This document shows positions 24,109-37,080 of a DNA stretch of 64,000 nucleotides, piece by piece. Under the pieces are notes generated by a model. It worked only from the letters and a program-made list of their open reading frames with translations, was not told where the DNA came from and ran no database searches. How positions within the stretch are numbered: the stretch's first letter is position 1; the number at the start of each line of letters is the position of its first letter. Origin of the DNA: Cryptomeria japonica (lineage: Eukaryota > Streptophyta > Pinopsida > Cupressales > Cupressaceae); assembly GCF_030272615.1 (NCBI RefSeq), contig NC_081406.1, forward strand, positions 399,296,939-399,360,938. The letters run 5' to 3'. The position numbers and the translations under genes were made by a program.

Positions 24109-26968
24109 TGTAAGGCCCTCCCCAACCAAGCTTTGATTAACTTAGTTGATAATGTTTGACCCTACTAATAAATGCTATAATTCAATAGGATGGGCTATGT
24201 TAGACAGATAGATTGGTGAGAAAAGTAATTCAACTAGGTTACAGAATTATTTCACCTTGAGGTGTACATTTTTATGGATTATGGATTTAGAACTTATAAG
24301 ATTCTAGGATTTGGATAACATTGATGTATGTTGATGCTTCATTTATATGCATTATGATATAGAACTCTATATGATTCCAAAATAGGATTACTTTGAGGTG
24401 ATATATGTCATTATTGGATTTGCAGGACTTCACCATGATGATAGAAATAGGATGTATGTTTTATGTATGGAATTAAAATTATGAGGATTATGATAACTGT
24501 GTATGTGGATTTATTTGGATGTAAGCTGTATTGATTTGTTTAAATGTATATGGTATGCAGAGTGTTTGACATGTATTCTTATTCATGTGTTTAAATGTTA
24601 TATGAGGTTATTTGGAAGTACTAATGTGTAATTAAGATGTGTAGGAAAATTATCCATGTGACCATCGAAATATTATGGAGAACCAAACCTAGACTTATGT
24701 ACATTCGTAAAACCAGGGTTTGTCTATTTGGAGAGACAACACCCCGTTTGTATAGTATTTTATTTGTAAAAGTGGATGTTGCATGTGTGTTAGATTGAAT
24801 TTATTTATTTGTGTAAATCCAACAAGAGACAAGATTTCATGTATAATTTTGTAAAAGTATTTTTATTGTGTCACTTGACATGTGTTGATTTATGTTTTGG
24901 TTTTTTTTTAATTATCTCTTGGAGGGAGTTCTTTATCCATAGCTTTTTCAATTAATTTAATGTGATTCCATAATTGCCTTGGGAAGATAGTCTTTGGGGT
25001 GGTCAACTTAAGTTTGACCCGAAAATTAACTTCAGAGGGGTTTTAAAGGAGTTAAACGGACACCTAGGGGTAGTTTAAGAGTGTTTCCTAAAGCCCATAA
25101 GGTATACCTAAGGGTTAGGAGTAATTTTAGGCATGTTTCAACTCCCATGTGACCATTTAGACACTCTAAAAAGTGGGTTTCCTAAGTTGAACGAAAATTG
25201 AAAATTAGAAGCACCATCTAAGTTGTTAACTTTCCTTTTTGATGAGAGATCCCTTTTGATCTTTTTTCGGACTTTTCCTTTTTCAATTTTAGAAACCTGT
25301 GAGAACTCTCACTGAGGTCTTCTTAGGCAAGAATGGGAGATTTTGCGGGTAATCACCCACTCTCCATTTTTGGAGACAAGGAATTTTGAAAGAAAAAGAT
25401 AGATTTGAATTAGGTATTCGGCTACATGTAGAGAAGCAAGAGGTTGTGGAATTGGGCTACTCATCCTCAACTAATCTAGCATACCTTTGGGCAGTTTGAA
25501 GGTTGGTTTAACTTTTCTTGTAATGTTTTTCATATTGCATGTTATGTAGAAAAGAATTGCTTGTGTAAAAAGGCTAGTTTCTTGTATGTTTTCCTTGGAA
25601 AATTATTTGTGTTGTATGTTTTACTTATTGTATGCATTTTATGTGCTTTGGGAGTAACCAAGATCTCCTACTCTTAGGAGAGGGGATGGTCTTGTGGGTG
25701 GTAGAAGTTTGACAACCCTCGAGTGAGAGGCTCTCGTTATGAGAGTGATCACAAGGGATATTTATGTGACCCTTGCTGCATGGCTTGTTTATGCATTTGG
25801 GGGTCATAAGGAGGGAAATAAGGCATAAATGCTTTGGGAGGCATAAGGATGTGGGGTTGTTATACTTATGATGTATTTCGTTAGCCATGAGGTGGCTTTG
25901 TGTTTTACCATACTTGTTGTCTCCTCAGGGTACTTGGTCCACTACCACCCTTGAAAAGACATCACAATGTGTGGTGCAATTTAGCTTGGGCTGGGAATGT
26001 GTATGTGATTGTTTTTCCCGTGTTTATTGTGTTTGCATGTGTGTAACCTATCTAGGGCTTGGTTCTCCAAGCTCAGGGGTGGCTACTAGTTAGCCTAGGT
26101 TGGGAGGTGAGCACTCCATGGTCATAGCCTATGATTTATTTGCAGGTTGTTGGAATAAAAGAATAGGACAAGTGGAAGTTTTCTAGAGTTATGTGGTTGC
26201 AGAAAAGGATTTGGAAAATGAAATATTTACATTTTAAGTTGCAGCAATGTTGTATTTATTTTTGAAAAGAAATGTATCTATTATTTTTAAAGACCTCATT
26301 TATTTGAAAGGAGAGATCCATTTGTAAAGTTGACAATAGTGTCTTTTAAATACGTCTTAAAGGAATGTAATATTTTATTATGGTATTTTGCAGAAAAGAA
26401 ATGAGTATTCTAGAATTTGTTTCTATAACTCTGAAAATAACATTTGTTGTGTTTATGATATTTTGAATAGCAAGAAATTTATTTTATTCTTTATGCACCT
26501 AAAATGAAACAAAATAGGAAAGGAAAGTAATAGTTGTGCATGTATGTAGTAGGTTGTAAATAAAATCTAAAATTTAGATTTGTACATGGAGGTACATATT
26601 TGGTTATTTAAATCTGTCATTTTTATTTATTTACAGAAAATAAAATCTAAAAGTTATTATAGCCAGCTCTAAAGAATTGTTTTAAAAAATTCTAGATTCA
26701 TATAGTTGTTGTGCTTAATTTCACTTAATTCTATTATTTACACTTGTAGCAGAAATCAAAATCTAAAGTTAAATGTCTACCTATTTTTTAATAATACCCT
26801 ATTTATATAGTTGCCTGAAATAATTTATTTAATTCTGACAGTAAATTATTTGCAGAAAATAAACCTAAACTAATTAGTTTATCTCAATCCTAGCTAAACT
26901 GTATTTTAATCCTGGAAATTCCTTTTTTAAAATGGATCTATTAAAAAGTTCATGTAATATTTTGCATG

Positions 26969-27085
<117 letters not shown>

Positions 27086-27182
27086 AAAATAAAATCTAAA
27101 TATAAATATAAAACAAAAAAAGAAAAAAAAAAATTAAAAAGAAATTTTTAATTACATGGGGGGGAAAGCCGAAGGGCCGAAA

Positions 27183-27342
27183 CCACTGTGTGGACACACA
27201 GTGGACGACCCGCGGCCTCCACTGTGTAGACACACAGTGGTCGGTCGCACGGCTTCCACTGTGTGGACACGCAGTGGTGCCGCGCCTACCACTGTTGGAC
27301 ACACACTGTGGCGGCGACCTCCACTATGTGGACACACAGTGG
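27183..27342 (+). repeat. Palindrome array in the GC island, 3' LTR of C (five units)
   Basis: Units start at 27183, 27219, 27256, 27289 and 27321. The first has perfect arms (CCACTGTGTG, CACACAGTGG). The fourth is altered by small indels. One unit fewer than in the 5' LTR. Confidence 0.93.
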
Positions 27343-28268
27343 CGCCGCCCTGTACCGTCGCCTCTCCCTCTCCTTCTTCAAGTGCCCTTCCATGGCCGCC
27401 GCCCAACACAAAAAAAAAAACTCACCCCTGCACAATTTTGAGTTAGAAAAAAATAAAACCCTAGCCGGTTAGGGCTAGGGTAGTAAGAGAATTATAAAAA
27501 AAAAATATAAAAGGATTTTTTTAATATTAATAAAATTAGGTTTTCCTTAATGTGAAAACATATTTAAGTTTATATATATATATATATTCATAAAATTATA
27601 ATATATATATTTTTATACAAAGAGTTTGAATTATGAAAGGTTAGGTCAAAATGGAGTAAAAATATTTTATTAGGTGATTTTAATTAATATGTTTTAATAA
27701 ACTTATGAGTATAATTTAAAAGTATGTTTTAAATTAAAATACTCATGAAGTTAATCTTTTAGGAAATTTAATTTCTGTTGTAATTTATTTAACTATAGGG
27801 ATTAATTTTAGCCACCTAGATATAGGTTTATGAGATGAAGCTTTATAGGAAAATATTCATTATGAAAATTAATTTAATTGACCCCTCTGTCGATTTAGTT
27901 AGTCACATTTTAATTATTGTTTAAAATAAATTTTAAACATTAAGAACTATGTGCTAGGACTAATTTTATTTAGTCCCTAAAAGCTATTTATGACTATTGG
28001 AAATTAATATTATCCTTGTCTATCAATTTAGATTTTTGGATTTAATTTAAAATATTGGATTAAATTGATGAGATAAAATAATAATTATTTTAGTATTCCA
28101 CATTTAATTTAAATAATATTTTGCTTACTTGAGTTAGTGGTGAGAGTTAACTCAAATATAGTTAAGACAAACTTTCTAGTGCATTATATGTTAGCAAAAT
28201 TAATGTTTTAAGTTGTGAGTTTTAAAAAAAAAATTATCCCGTTCGTGCCCAAAAGTTTGGGCATGACA

Positions 28269-29793
28269 TTAGGTTTCCGAATGACTCTAGAAAATTCTCC
28301 TTTCTTCAGTGCCTTAGGAATGTCTGTATCTGATTCAGTCTCAGATTGCACCGAAAAAACTACCACATATTCTCTTTGAGTTTTCTACTTCTTCCTCACA
28401 ACACCTTTTCCCTTCAATGCACCAAAGGGTTCTACTTTAGCAAGAGGTGTCTTCATCGGAGCAAGAGAAGGTCTTGTCACCTTTACTTTAACTAGAGCAG
28501 GTGTATTCTTTAGTTTCTTGGTTTTCTCATCTACATCCCTCGCATCTCTAGCAGCACTGACTTTCTCCTGGGGATGTCCTTCTTCGACAATAATGTCTTC
28601 CACAATCTTTTCTACCTTCCTCTTCCTTGCCGATTTAGAGAACTTGGAGTGAAACTCCATTGATTTCTCTTTGTAGGTTCTTAACCTTTCCTCCTTGGTG
28701 TCTATCAAAGTATTTAACAAGTGTTGTGCTTAGGCATCCAAGGTAGCTTCATCGACCTCATACCTAATCAGCATTATCCATACTATCCAGAGTTGAACTT
28801 CTTCCATAAGAAATTCATCCTTGTTTATCATAAAGAAGATTCTCCCCTCATATTTCTTTATAATTTCTTTGGGGATTATGACTCTTTGTTTCTTTTTGTC
28901 CTGAAAATTTTTAAAGAAAGCCCACAAAGCAACATTTGGATTGTCTTGGTTGCCAAGTCTATCAAGTCCCTGCTTTATTTGCTAAGCTACCAATTTGTCA
29001 TAAGCCTATTGTACTCTGCCGGTTCTGGGGACTTGATTCATAAAATGAAGCACCAAACATATAATCAAAGAACCAAACTTAAAGACATGCTTTTTTAACT
29101 TGCTAGATTTTCTTCAAATTTATCATTAACTCTTCCAATAGCACACTGCACAGGTCATAATGACCATATTGTAAGCTACATGGATAGTAGTGCTAGATAC
29201 AAAATTCAATTTGTTAGACTAATACACTTTGTAGCCAATTACCATTACAACAAATTTAACATCATCCTCTTTTATTGTGTTGATCTTCATTGATCGCCCA
29301 TCAACTCTACACCGGTTGGTTTGTTCATAGTAGGGTTTTTTATCTTCCACAACCCTGGCTTTTCACCAGTTTGGTTTAAATAGGTTATTTCCCTAATCGC
29401 ATCAACAATGATCTTGTATGGTTGGTCTAGCCGCATAAATTCAACATGGATCCTACTTAATGCAAACCTCACTCATTCCTTCTCATCGAATGTTGGAAAG
29501 TTTACAAATTGTGTGAAACCCTTTCTTTGTAGCTACGCAAATTCCGACTTGGGATTGCCGATCTCATCCATGATGCTATCACTATACAAGTCCAAGATGT
29601 CCTCAAAGCTAGACTCTTCAATTTCATAGTGAATGTAGGCTCAAACATCATCGACGTGCAACACTCTATGCAGAATGAAAGAAAAATCTCTAATTGGGTT
29701 GACTTCCATGGATTTGTAGGGGTGTTTCTTAAATATGGAATGGGTCTTGTCTTCAACTACCAGTGGAGTAGAAATGGAAGATGCAAATGCCAT
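28269..29793 (-). pseudogene. Element B ORF2, 5' part: unassigned protein
   Basis: The ATG at 29793-29791 opens MAFASSISTPLVVEDKTHSI. The frame continues to 29287 with three stops (TGA, TAG, TGA) that each look like a C-to-T or G-to-A change. Segments such as FSFILHRVLHVDDV, FVNFPTFDEKE and PGLWKIKNPTMNKPTG look like ordered, conserved protein. Several stops and shifts follow to 28720. A basic stretch (28720-28385, KSARKRKVEK, KGKGVVRKK) comes next, before element C interrupts the gene. I do not recognise the family. The start context and continuous frame across stops argue for real coding history. Confidence 0.6.
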
Positions 29794-30305
29794 TTCAAAT
29801 TCTCAGAAAATCACTTAGAAAATGCCCTTCAAAAAATACCTCAACCAACTAACGGATGCCCTAGATTGCTCACTGGATCGCTTTTGCTCCTTGATCGCCT
29901 TGTTTTTCAACTCAAACACTATTCACAAAGTAAAGAATGATTCTCGTATTTGCCTTTTTAACTTTGCAAACCCTAATTTTACTTTGAAATAAATGCACCT
30001 CAAATATTCAACTGAATGCCCTGTTTCACTATCAGATGTTGAAATCAGCCATCTGAATTTCGAATATCAACTGAAGCTCAATTCCTACCATCTGCAATCC
30101 ATTGACTACAGATCTCATCAAGGGGTACTGCAAGATTTTCATTGGTTTTCCTCCTCCTAAGGCCAAAAGCCCTAGTTAGCAGATGAAGATTTTGCACTGG
30201 ATTCAGGTACAGTTCAATTATATGCCTTAGATTAATCCTTTTTTACCCACATCTTCTTATGTTGATCTCTAATCTCATCTATCTTTGCTTTTCCCTTTTC
30301 ATCTA
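29794..30305 (-). other. Spacer between ORF1 and ORF2 of element B
   Basis: About 500 bases with stops in every frame and no motif that I can identify. It may include the decayed end of ORF1 or an untranslated gap. Confidence 0.5.
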
Positions 30306-31379
30306 TTTTTTCTTGTCAACCGGGGCACTATTTTTTCTTCTACATAATTTTGCAATATGACCGGTTTTGTTGCATGTTCGACAAACAACATTACTCTTCA
30401 TAGGTCTAAAGTTCACCTGATTCTATCTTGTCCTGCACTGTTTAAAAATATGTCCAAACATCCCAAAAGCATAACATCTTTTGTTCTTAAATTTATTCAT
30501 TACTACTCTACACACATTTGACTTGTGTCCAAAATTATTTCATATGAAACATTGACTGATAAAGGTAGGAACATTATTATTATTGTTCATCATATTGTTA
30601 TTGTTCATCATTCCATTATTCATCCTACTTCTACACTGACTCACCATATGACCAAACTTGTTGCAATTAAAAAATCCACCATTGAATTTATGAGAATTAG
30701 GTTACCTTATCAAAGGATTCTTTCTCTTCTTTTGATCAGGTTTTGTATTACCTTGTCCAGATCTGGAGGATTCGACTTTCTCAAATCCTAGGCCTCGCAT
30801 ATCCTTTCCAAATCTTTGACTTTCTAGCATCTCATCAAGCCTTGCTGAACTAGATTTGAATATGTCTTTGCATTCATTGATAGTAGCAAGTTCATCCCTC
30901 AAGGTAGAAATCTATCTTTCAAGCTCTTGATCTTTATTCCTTGATTGTGTTAACTCAAGCTTCAACTGATCATTCTCAAATGTAAGCATAAAGCATTCAT
31001 CAGCTCTGCCCTTCAATGATTGTGCTAGATTCTCTTCATTCTTCTTTCGGTCCTCAATCTCCTTAGTCACCCTCATCACAATGGATTGCATCTCATTCTT
31101 CAAATCAACATTCTCTCTCTCAATCTTGTTAACCTGATCAGATTTGTCCTGGTATTCCATGATTTGATCTTCTTTCTCCTTCAAATTTTTCATTAATTCC
31201 TTCCTCTTTTCTCTACAGATACTTTCCTAATCGTTTATCTCACTAATGAATTCATTAGCAACATTCAGGTTCTTCTTCAAGGTACAAACCTCACTTCTAG
31301 TTGCATCAATATCCTCAAGTTCCACATTGAGTTGTCTCTGAAAACCGGAATCCATTGAATCAATCTCCCAGATCTTCAT
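30306..31379 (-). pseudogene. Element B ORF1: coiled coil plus four CCHC zinc knuckles (broken)
   Basis: A start at 31379 (MKIWEIDSMDSGF) lies 45 bases inside the LTR-primer-site end. About 200 residues of heptad-rich, Glu/Lys-rich sequence follow (31379-30702), then a basic region and four knuckles between about 30660 and 30340. The first has Phe for its first Cys. The second has a TGA for its second Cys. The third (CYAFGMFGHIFKQC) has Phe for its second Cys. The fourth (CRTCNKTGHIAKLC) is intact. Two further in-frame stops interrupt the coiled coil. It probably acted as a Gag-like RNA-binding protein. It lacks the usual copia Gag N-terminal domain. Confidence 0.7.
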
Positions 31380-31409
31380 CAAGTGGTTAAGCTTCCTCAG
31401 AGGAACTAA

Positions 31410-31421
31410 GCTTTGATACAA
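31410..31421 (-). other. Element B primer-binding site (two mismatches)
   Basis: The minus strand reads TTGTATCAAAGC shortly after the 5' LTR end, versus TGGTATCAGAGC for initiator-Met tRNA. The G-to-A change fits general decay. Confidence 0.8.
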
Positions 31422-31423
31422 AT

Positions 31424-32377
31424 TGTTAGAATCAAAGATCACTACGAAGGGGGGGGGGGGGGTGAATCAGTGATCTACCAAAAATCAAATTCTCAAATTA
31501 ATTATTTATCTCCCAATTAGTAATGCATAACAGAAAAGAGCATAAACATGAAACAAACAATACACAAATTCACAACATCAAAATTTTTACGTGGAAACCC
31601 GGAAAGGGAAAAAGAATGGTGGGGCTGGAACCCACAATATTCATATACTATGGCCAGGAGTACATAAATATTACATAGATGGGGAATGCACTTGCATTCA
31701 AAGTCACTACCTAGAGCTCACTACTCAAATATAGTTGCCCGAAAGGCTACAACCTTCAGGGAAGTCTCACTGACTTACAATTTGATTACAATGAGGAAAT
31801 ACAATGAAATGAACTCTCAATTAGCATCTGACTATGCAAGAATGAGTTCTAGTTAAGCACTAAATCTTTGACTATCTTTACTCTGCTGAATACTCTATTT
31901 TTGTCTCAGTCAGCTACCGGTTGGTCTGAAGGAAAAGTGCACATGTGAAACTGCAATCAATCATACCAAAATGGATCACCACACCACTAACACACTAAAA
32001 ATCAAACGTCAAATCAATATTATATATCCGGTCTTAACACAAAAGAAATCTCCTTCAAGTTGGCTTCAAGAAGTGTAACGTGTAGCTCCAAGTCGGCTTC
32101 AATCTCGAACAAAACATAGCACCAGACCAAAAGATTATAATCACACGTTTCCTAAGGGTCTTCCCAATCATGGAGATCACAAAAAAAATCACCAAAAACA
32201 CCACAATCATTGAAAATTATTATGGATCAAAACATTGCAGAAATACCATGTTTAACCGGTTAACTACCTACCGATTAACTTTAGCTTCTGGATAAGATGA
32301 ATCATGACCGTCGGATCAAATCATCAAGAAGAGTTTCCATCAATGACAACCCTAAACAAATAAGCAACTGCCAAAAG
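31424..32377 (-). repeat. Element B 5' LTR, truncated at its start
   Basis: Homologous to 12944-13884, but homology stops at 32377. The first about 34 bases of the LTR (TGTCAATTGACA onward) are missing and element A gag begins at once. A run of twelve or more G follows CACTACGAA near 31448. The shared copia boxes are at about 31588-31625 and 31448-31470. Confidence 0.88.
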
Positions 32378-33196
32378 AAAAACATTTAAGAGGCAATTTT
32401 CCTCCATACTTACTGGCTCCTTTGGTTAATCTCTTGGCAATAAGGGCTTCAAGCTCCTCAAGCTCTTGCTCTTCTTCTTCAATTTCCTTCCCCTCCTTCT
32501 CATATCTTGACATCCTTGAAGAAATTTCTCCCAGATCATATCTTTGCTTATTCTTTCTAGAGATAGTAGCCTTGAATATAGATCCTACCTTAGGAAGAGA
32601 GTTACCAAACTGACTCATCTAAAAGGTTGAAAGATTACCAATCAACATGTCCCTAGTTACCTTTGTTATAGTTCTGATCTTCTCAATAGCAATAAATTTA
32701 TGCTTGTATGATGCAGGTAAAGATCTGAGCACTTTAGCAACAATCTTTGATCCTTCCAACTTTCCACCATCACATCTGATGTTGCACACAAGTTCATTCA
32801 CCTTCTGCATGAAAGAAGTGAGGTTCTCATCTTCTCTCATCCTCAACATCTCATATTTTCCCTTTAGGCTCTGCAACTTGGCAATCTTCACATATTGTCA
32901 CCTTCATACAAGGTTTCCAACTTCTTCTAGATCTCATGAGCAATTTGCAATTCCATAATATTTATCATCTCAGAGTCAGTCAAAGCACTAAAAAGTGCTT
33001 CCTTAGCCCTAATATTGTATTCAATACTTTTTATCTCATCTAGAGTTGAAGGACCATTTATAGGAATGGTATAATTTCTTTTAGTAATATCCCGATAAGG
33101 TTCACCAATGCATCTCAGATGATATTCCATGCGATTCTTCCAAAGAGAGTAGTTGGTACCATCAAATCTCGAATTGTCCTTCTTGTAAGTTTCCAT
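32378..33196 (-). pseudogene. Element A gag (broken, ends at zinc knuckle)
   Basis: The start at 33196 (METYKKDNSRFDGTNYSLWK) is a typical copia Gag N-terminus. A frameshift and stop occur near 32900. The frame 32891-32619 then carries YEMLRMREDENLTSF and IVAKVLRSLPASYKHKF. After a stop, 32618-32378 gives an acidic coiled stretch (EIEEEEQELEELEALI), the basic KRLTKGASKYGGKLPLKCF, and the first Cys of the knuckle. The rest of the knuckle and the protease are missing at the junction with element B. Confidence 0.88.
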
Positions 33197-33236
33197 CCGG
33201 ATCACCTCAAACAATTAAGCTTCTTTGGAGGAACCT

Positions 33237-33248
33237 ACTCTAATACCA
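33237..33248 (-). other. Element A primer-binding site
   Basis: TGGTATTAGAGT on the minus strand, two bases after the LTR end, with two C-to-T changes from the initiator-Met complement. Confidence 0.87.
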
Positions 33249-33250
33249 AT

Positions 33251-34555
33251 TGATGGAAATAGGGAAGACAACTAAGAGGTGGGGGTGAATAAGTTGTCTC
33301 AAAAACTTAAACTTCTTCTCAGAATTGATAATTAAACATGAAAGCATAGATCAACAACACATCATAAACGCACATAACACCAAGATTTTTTGATGTGGAA
33401 GCCTGGTTATGGGAAAAACCATGGTGGGGATGAACCGACAAAATAAGTATACTTTGTTACAAGTATTATAATGGGGAATGCACATGCATTCAGACACACT
33501 GCCTAGAGCTCACTACTCAAAATAAGAAGTCTCACTACCTATACAAACAATCATGGATCACATTCAAAAATTATGAACTAGGAAATAACATCTCCTTAAT
33601 GTCTGGTTCAGTTCCATTGAAGCACAAAACAACTTTCTTCTTCACATTTCTTCTCTGCCTTCAAAACATGTATACATTCAATGCACATACACTCTCACAT
33701 CCACACACCTTGAATACAAGATTATTACATTTATTTATAGATGAAATCAACATTAGAGAAATCATCAAGCTTGTCTCAACACTCACCACCTGATTACAAA
33801 AATACAACTATACTCAATACAATATTTCATATAGACCATGAAATCTCAGTCAAGACATAACACAAACCCAAATCTTTTACCTCGAACATGTTACACCTCC
33901 AAAAATTATGCCTCAAATATCCACAACATGTTACAAGCATTTGGTTGGCCAATAACATGAAGAACACCAATGTACCAAAAAAAAACATTAATTACCAGCT
34001 CAATTATCAATGCATACCACCAACACAAAAGGCACTTGATCTAGAAACATCCACAGTCATCATGAATTACCATAGCAACATCCGTACCAACTAGAATCAC
34101 CAACATCTTTATACTAAACCTTAGGAACACTAACTACAATGACTATCAACCTTGAAAAATCACTTGCGGACCTCCAAACCATGAACCACTTGAATTCAGG
34201 ACACACACCAACTTCCCAAACATACCTCCAAATCTGCAAAACAAGATATTACAATGTGGAGCAATGCAAATCAAAATACCACCACTCTGTCACCACTGAA
34301 CAACTAAAAAACTAGCCACAACACAAATACCCATAACTTAACCAAATCTCCATGAAGACCTTTGAAAATTGAACTGAATCAACTAAATACAACCCTCTAC
34401 AAACCCTTTAATCCACTAACTTTGATCATCATCATGTTGAACAAACTCTCTAAACTTCACTGTATCACTATCTTAGACAGAGAAATATGTTAACATCAAT
34501 GACAACACATCTCTCAAATATATCTCAAGCACATATTTGAAATATTCTTCCAACA
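33251..34555 (-). repeat. Element A 5' LTR (1305 bp)
   Basis: It starts TGTTGGAAGAATA at 34555 and ends CCATCA at 33251, followed by the primer site and gag. It pairs with 6981-8300. Shared copia boxes lie at about 33396-33430 and 33268-33295. Confidence 0.92.
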
Positions 34556-35003
34556 CACTTGAAGAGATTAAAAGGTTGAGGAAAGAAAATAAAAAGTATA
34601 AGAATTCTGCTACAGACTAACAAAACCAATTAAATAAAAGTCATGAAGAGTTAGAGAAAAATATTACTAATCTGAAAAAACAATTGGAAGATGCCAAAAG
34701 GATGTATGAAGTGATGAAATAAGATCTTGATGTCAAGGAAAGGATATGTAATGAGTTAGAGGTATATGTTGTGAACTTGAGAGATCAAGTAGAAAAATGT
34801 AAGGAAGATCTTCAACTAAGACAAAAATATGAAGGTAAAACCAATGCATTGGATGATATGTTGACGAAACAAAAGAATTCAAAGGACTCTATGGGCATAT
34901 GACATGAGGTTGGCCAATGTTCTACCAACATGGATCCATTTAATAAGGACATACAATTTGTATATTTAAAGGAGAATGGTAATGAAAAAACTTTCATAGT
35001 TAG
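34556..35003 (+). pseudogene. Host element H: gag C-terminal coiled-coil tail
   Basis: It resumes directly after element A. The frame reads LEEIKRLRKENKKYKN, then LEKNITNLKKQLEDAKRMYE and LRDQVEKCKEDLQLRQKYE, a long coiled coil with three in-frame stops (TAA and TGA types). It ends FIVSV at 35003, where element D inserted. This is the usual C-terminal extension of some plant copia Gags. Everything downstream in H lies beyond the window, after element D. Confidence 0.75.
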
Positions 35004-35635
35004 TGTATACACCTAAAAATGGTCTGAAGATAGTTAATTAAATACGCAGTTATTTGATTAATTCCCCTTCCCAATTAATTGAATTCACAAGCAATTTAAC
35101 TAATTTATCTATTCATCTACATAGTAAATAAATCTAAATGATTTATTTATATGGTTCATCTCACATCCCCCTTTGATTAATTGATTCTCAATTAATTAAT
35201 GTCTCCTCATACTAATCAGTTCTTCTAATCCCTAATTAAGATTAACAAACTCAAGTTTGTTGAGATTAATTACCATTTTTCTATTATTTGAATTTCTAAA
35301 TTCAAATGAGCACATGGCTCCTAACTTTAACCACCCAACCTAACCATCCACTAACTTAACCCATTCAATCTAATCTTGGGTCTAACTAAACCTATCCTAT
35401 CTTGCACATTCTAACCTCCTTATCCTAACCTCTCATGGTGTGGATATTCTCTCCTTGAGACACATGGCACTTTTGCCACATGTCTCCTCCCTTGGACACT
35501 TGCCCTCTCATGAGCAACGCTCCTTGACACTTGTCACCACAGAGATGACAAGTGTCCCTTCCTCCAACCTTTTCTCCAACTTCCTCAATCTTGGCCCTTG
35601 ATATATTCAGATCAAATCTGGACCGTCGATTCTTG
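35004..35635 (+). repeat. Element D 5' LTR, U3 part before element E
   Basis: The AT-rich start (TTAATTAAATACG, AATTAATTGAATTC) is followed by a C-rich zone and two inverted repeats. The best has 11-bp perfect arms, GACACTTGTCA (35526-35536) and TGACAAGTGTC (35546-35556). The left flank GTTAG (34999-35003) would be the target duplication, but the other end is outside the window. It continues at 49387. Confidence 0.85.
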
Positions 35636-36475
35636 TCTCATGCCCAAAATTTAGGGCAAGAACGGGATAATTTTTTTTTTTTTTAAACTATAACTTAGAA
35701 CATCAATTTAACTAATTTGTAATACTCTACATGTGTTGTCTTAACTAAGTTTAGAGTTAAATTTATTCCATTAACACAACTAAACAAATAATTATTCAAA
35801 TCAAAAGAGTAATACCAAATTAATTATTATCTTATCTCTTCAACTTATTCCAATAGATTAAATTAAATCCAAAGATCTAAATTGCTCGACAAGGGTACTA
35901 TAAATTTCCAATAGTCATAATTAGCTTTTAGATTCTCAATAAAATTATTCCAATCTCCATTTTAGTCCCTTTAGATAAGTAATATTGCCACATAATTTAG
36001 TTTCCCCAATTTTAATTTAATACACTGAAAAATAATAATATTCTACTTAAATTAAAATATTTCAACTATTTAATTAAGTCATTTATTACTACTTAAAATT
36101 TTAAACTAAAACTTACTCCCTCTATTTAATTCAATTTAATCCATACTTAAGATGTGCTCAAATTAATTTAACTAAGGTATGATTAAGCCCACTTGCTTTT
36201 ATTTATTCCAAAAATAATCTCCATTAAATAAATATTTAATCCTATAGAAATTCTTTATTCTTTAACTACAACTTTCTATTTCTTAATTACATATATGTGT
36301 ATATAAATAATTACAACTATTTATATAAACACATATATTGAAAACTAAATATTTAAACAATGTAATTTTTTCTTTCTAAATTTATTTAGACCAAACCATG
36401 CAAACCCTAGTTATGGGTTTGCAATATAAAATCTTCCTAAGATTAATTTTTTTTTTATTAAATCTAGTATCATTA

Positions 36476-36498
36476 CCCTAGCCCTACCCGGGCTAGGG
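36476..36498 (-). repeat. CCCTAGCCC hairpin in LTR of E (copy at 45830-45852)
   Basis: Arms CCCTAGCCC and GGGCTAGGG are perfect, with a 5-base loop. Same position relative to the GC island as in element C. Conserved in both E LTRs. Confidence 0.85.
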
Positions 36499-36540
36499 TT
36501 TTATACTTATATATATTTTTTGATTACCATTTTTTTTTAA

Positions 36541-36800
36541 CAGGGTCGAATTGATAACCCCCGAGCGGCGGCCATGGCGGAGGAGGGACGTAGTTTGGAT
36601 GGTGGCGAAAATGGCAGACGCAACCGATGGCGGGCTTGCTCCCCACAGGGACGACGGCGTCATCGCTGTGGGTCGCCACCCACAGTGGAGGCTGAGGCCT
36701 TCCACTGTGGGTTGCGGCCCATAGTGGCGGCTACAGCAGCCATTGGGGAGCCCGGGCCCACTGTGCAGAAGGGCCGCCCTGCGGGGTAACCGCAGGGGCC
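36541..36800 (-). repeat. GC island with CCACTGTG inverted repeat, 3' LTR of E
   Basis: A CpG-rich island in an AT-rich LTR, flanked by a T-run and by TA microsatellites. CCCACAGTGGA (36679-36689) and TCCACTGTGGG (36701-36711) form a perfect 11-bp inverted repeat, the same core as the palindromes of element C. Open frames on both strands follow from base composition. Confidence 0.88.
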
Positions 36801-36893
36801 GAGCCCAACAAAAAGGTTATATTTTATTTTATTTTTTTGATTTAAAACAAAATTTAAATTGTTATTTTTTTTTTTTTAAATATAATTATATGT

Positions 36894-37080
36894 TTTATAT
36901 ATATATTATATAAATATATATATATATGTTTATATATATATATATTTATATATTTATATATATATATATATTTATATATTTATATATATATATATATTTA
37001 TATATTTATATATATATATATATATGAATATATATATACATATATATGTATATACATATATATGTGTATATATATTCATA
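36894..37080. repeat. TATA-type microsatellite in 3' LTR of E
   Basis: Alternating TATATA with TTTATATATT and CATATATATG variants. A diverged counterpart lies at 46250-46430 in the other LTR. Confidence 0.9.

Noticed and set aside
36493-36789. 72-codon frame kept in both E LTRs (MAEEG... on plus, also 45934-46155)
   Set aside because: Kept open by base composition; the opposite strand is also open over the same bases, and the frame runs antisense to the element without promoter evidence.
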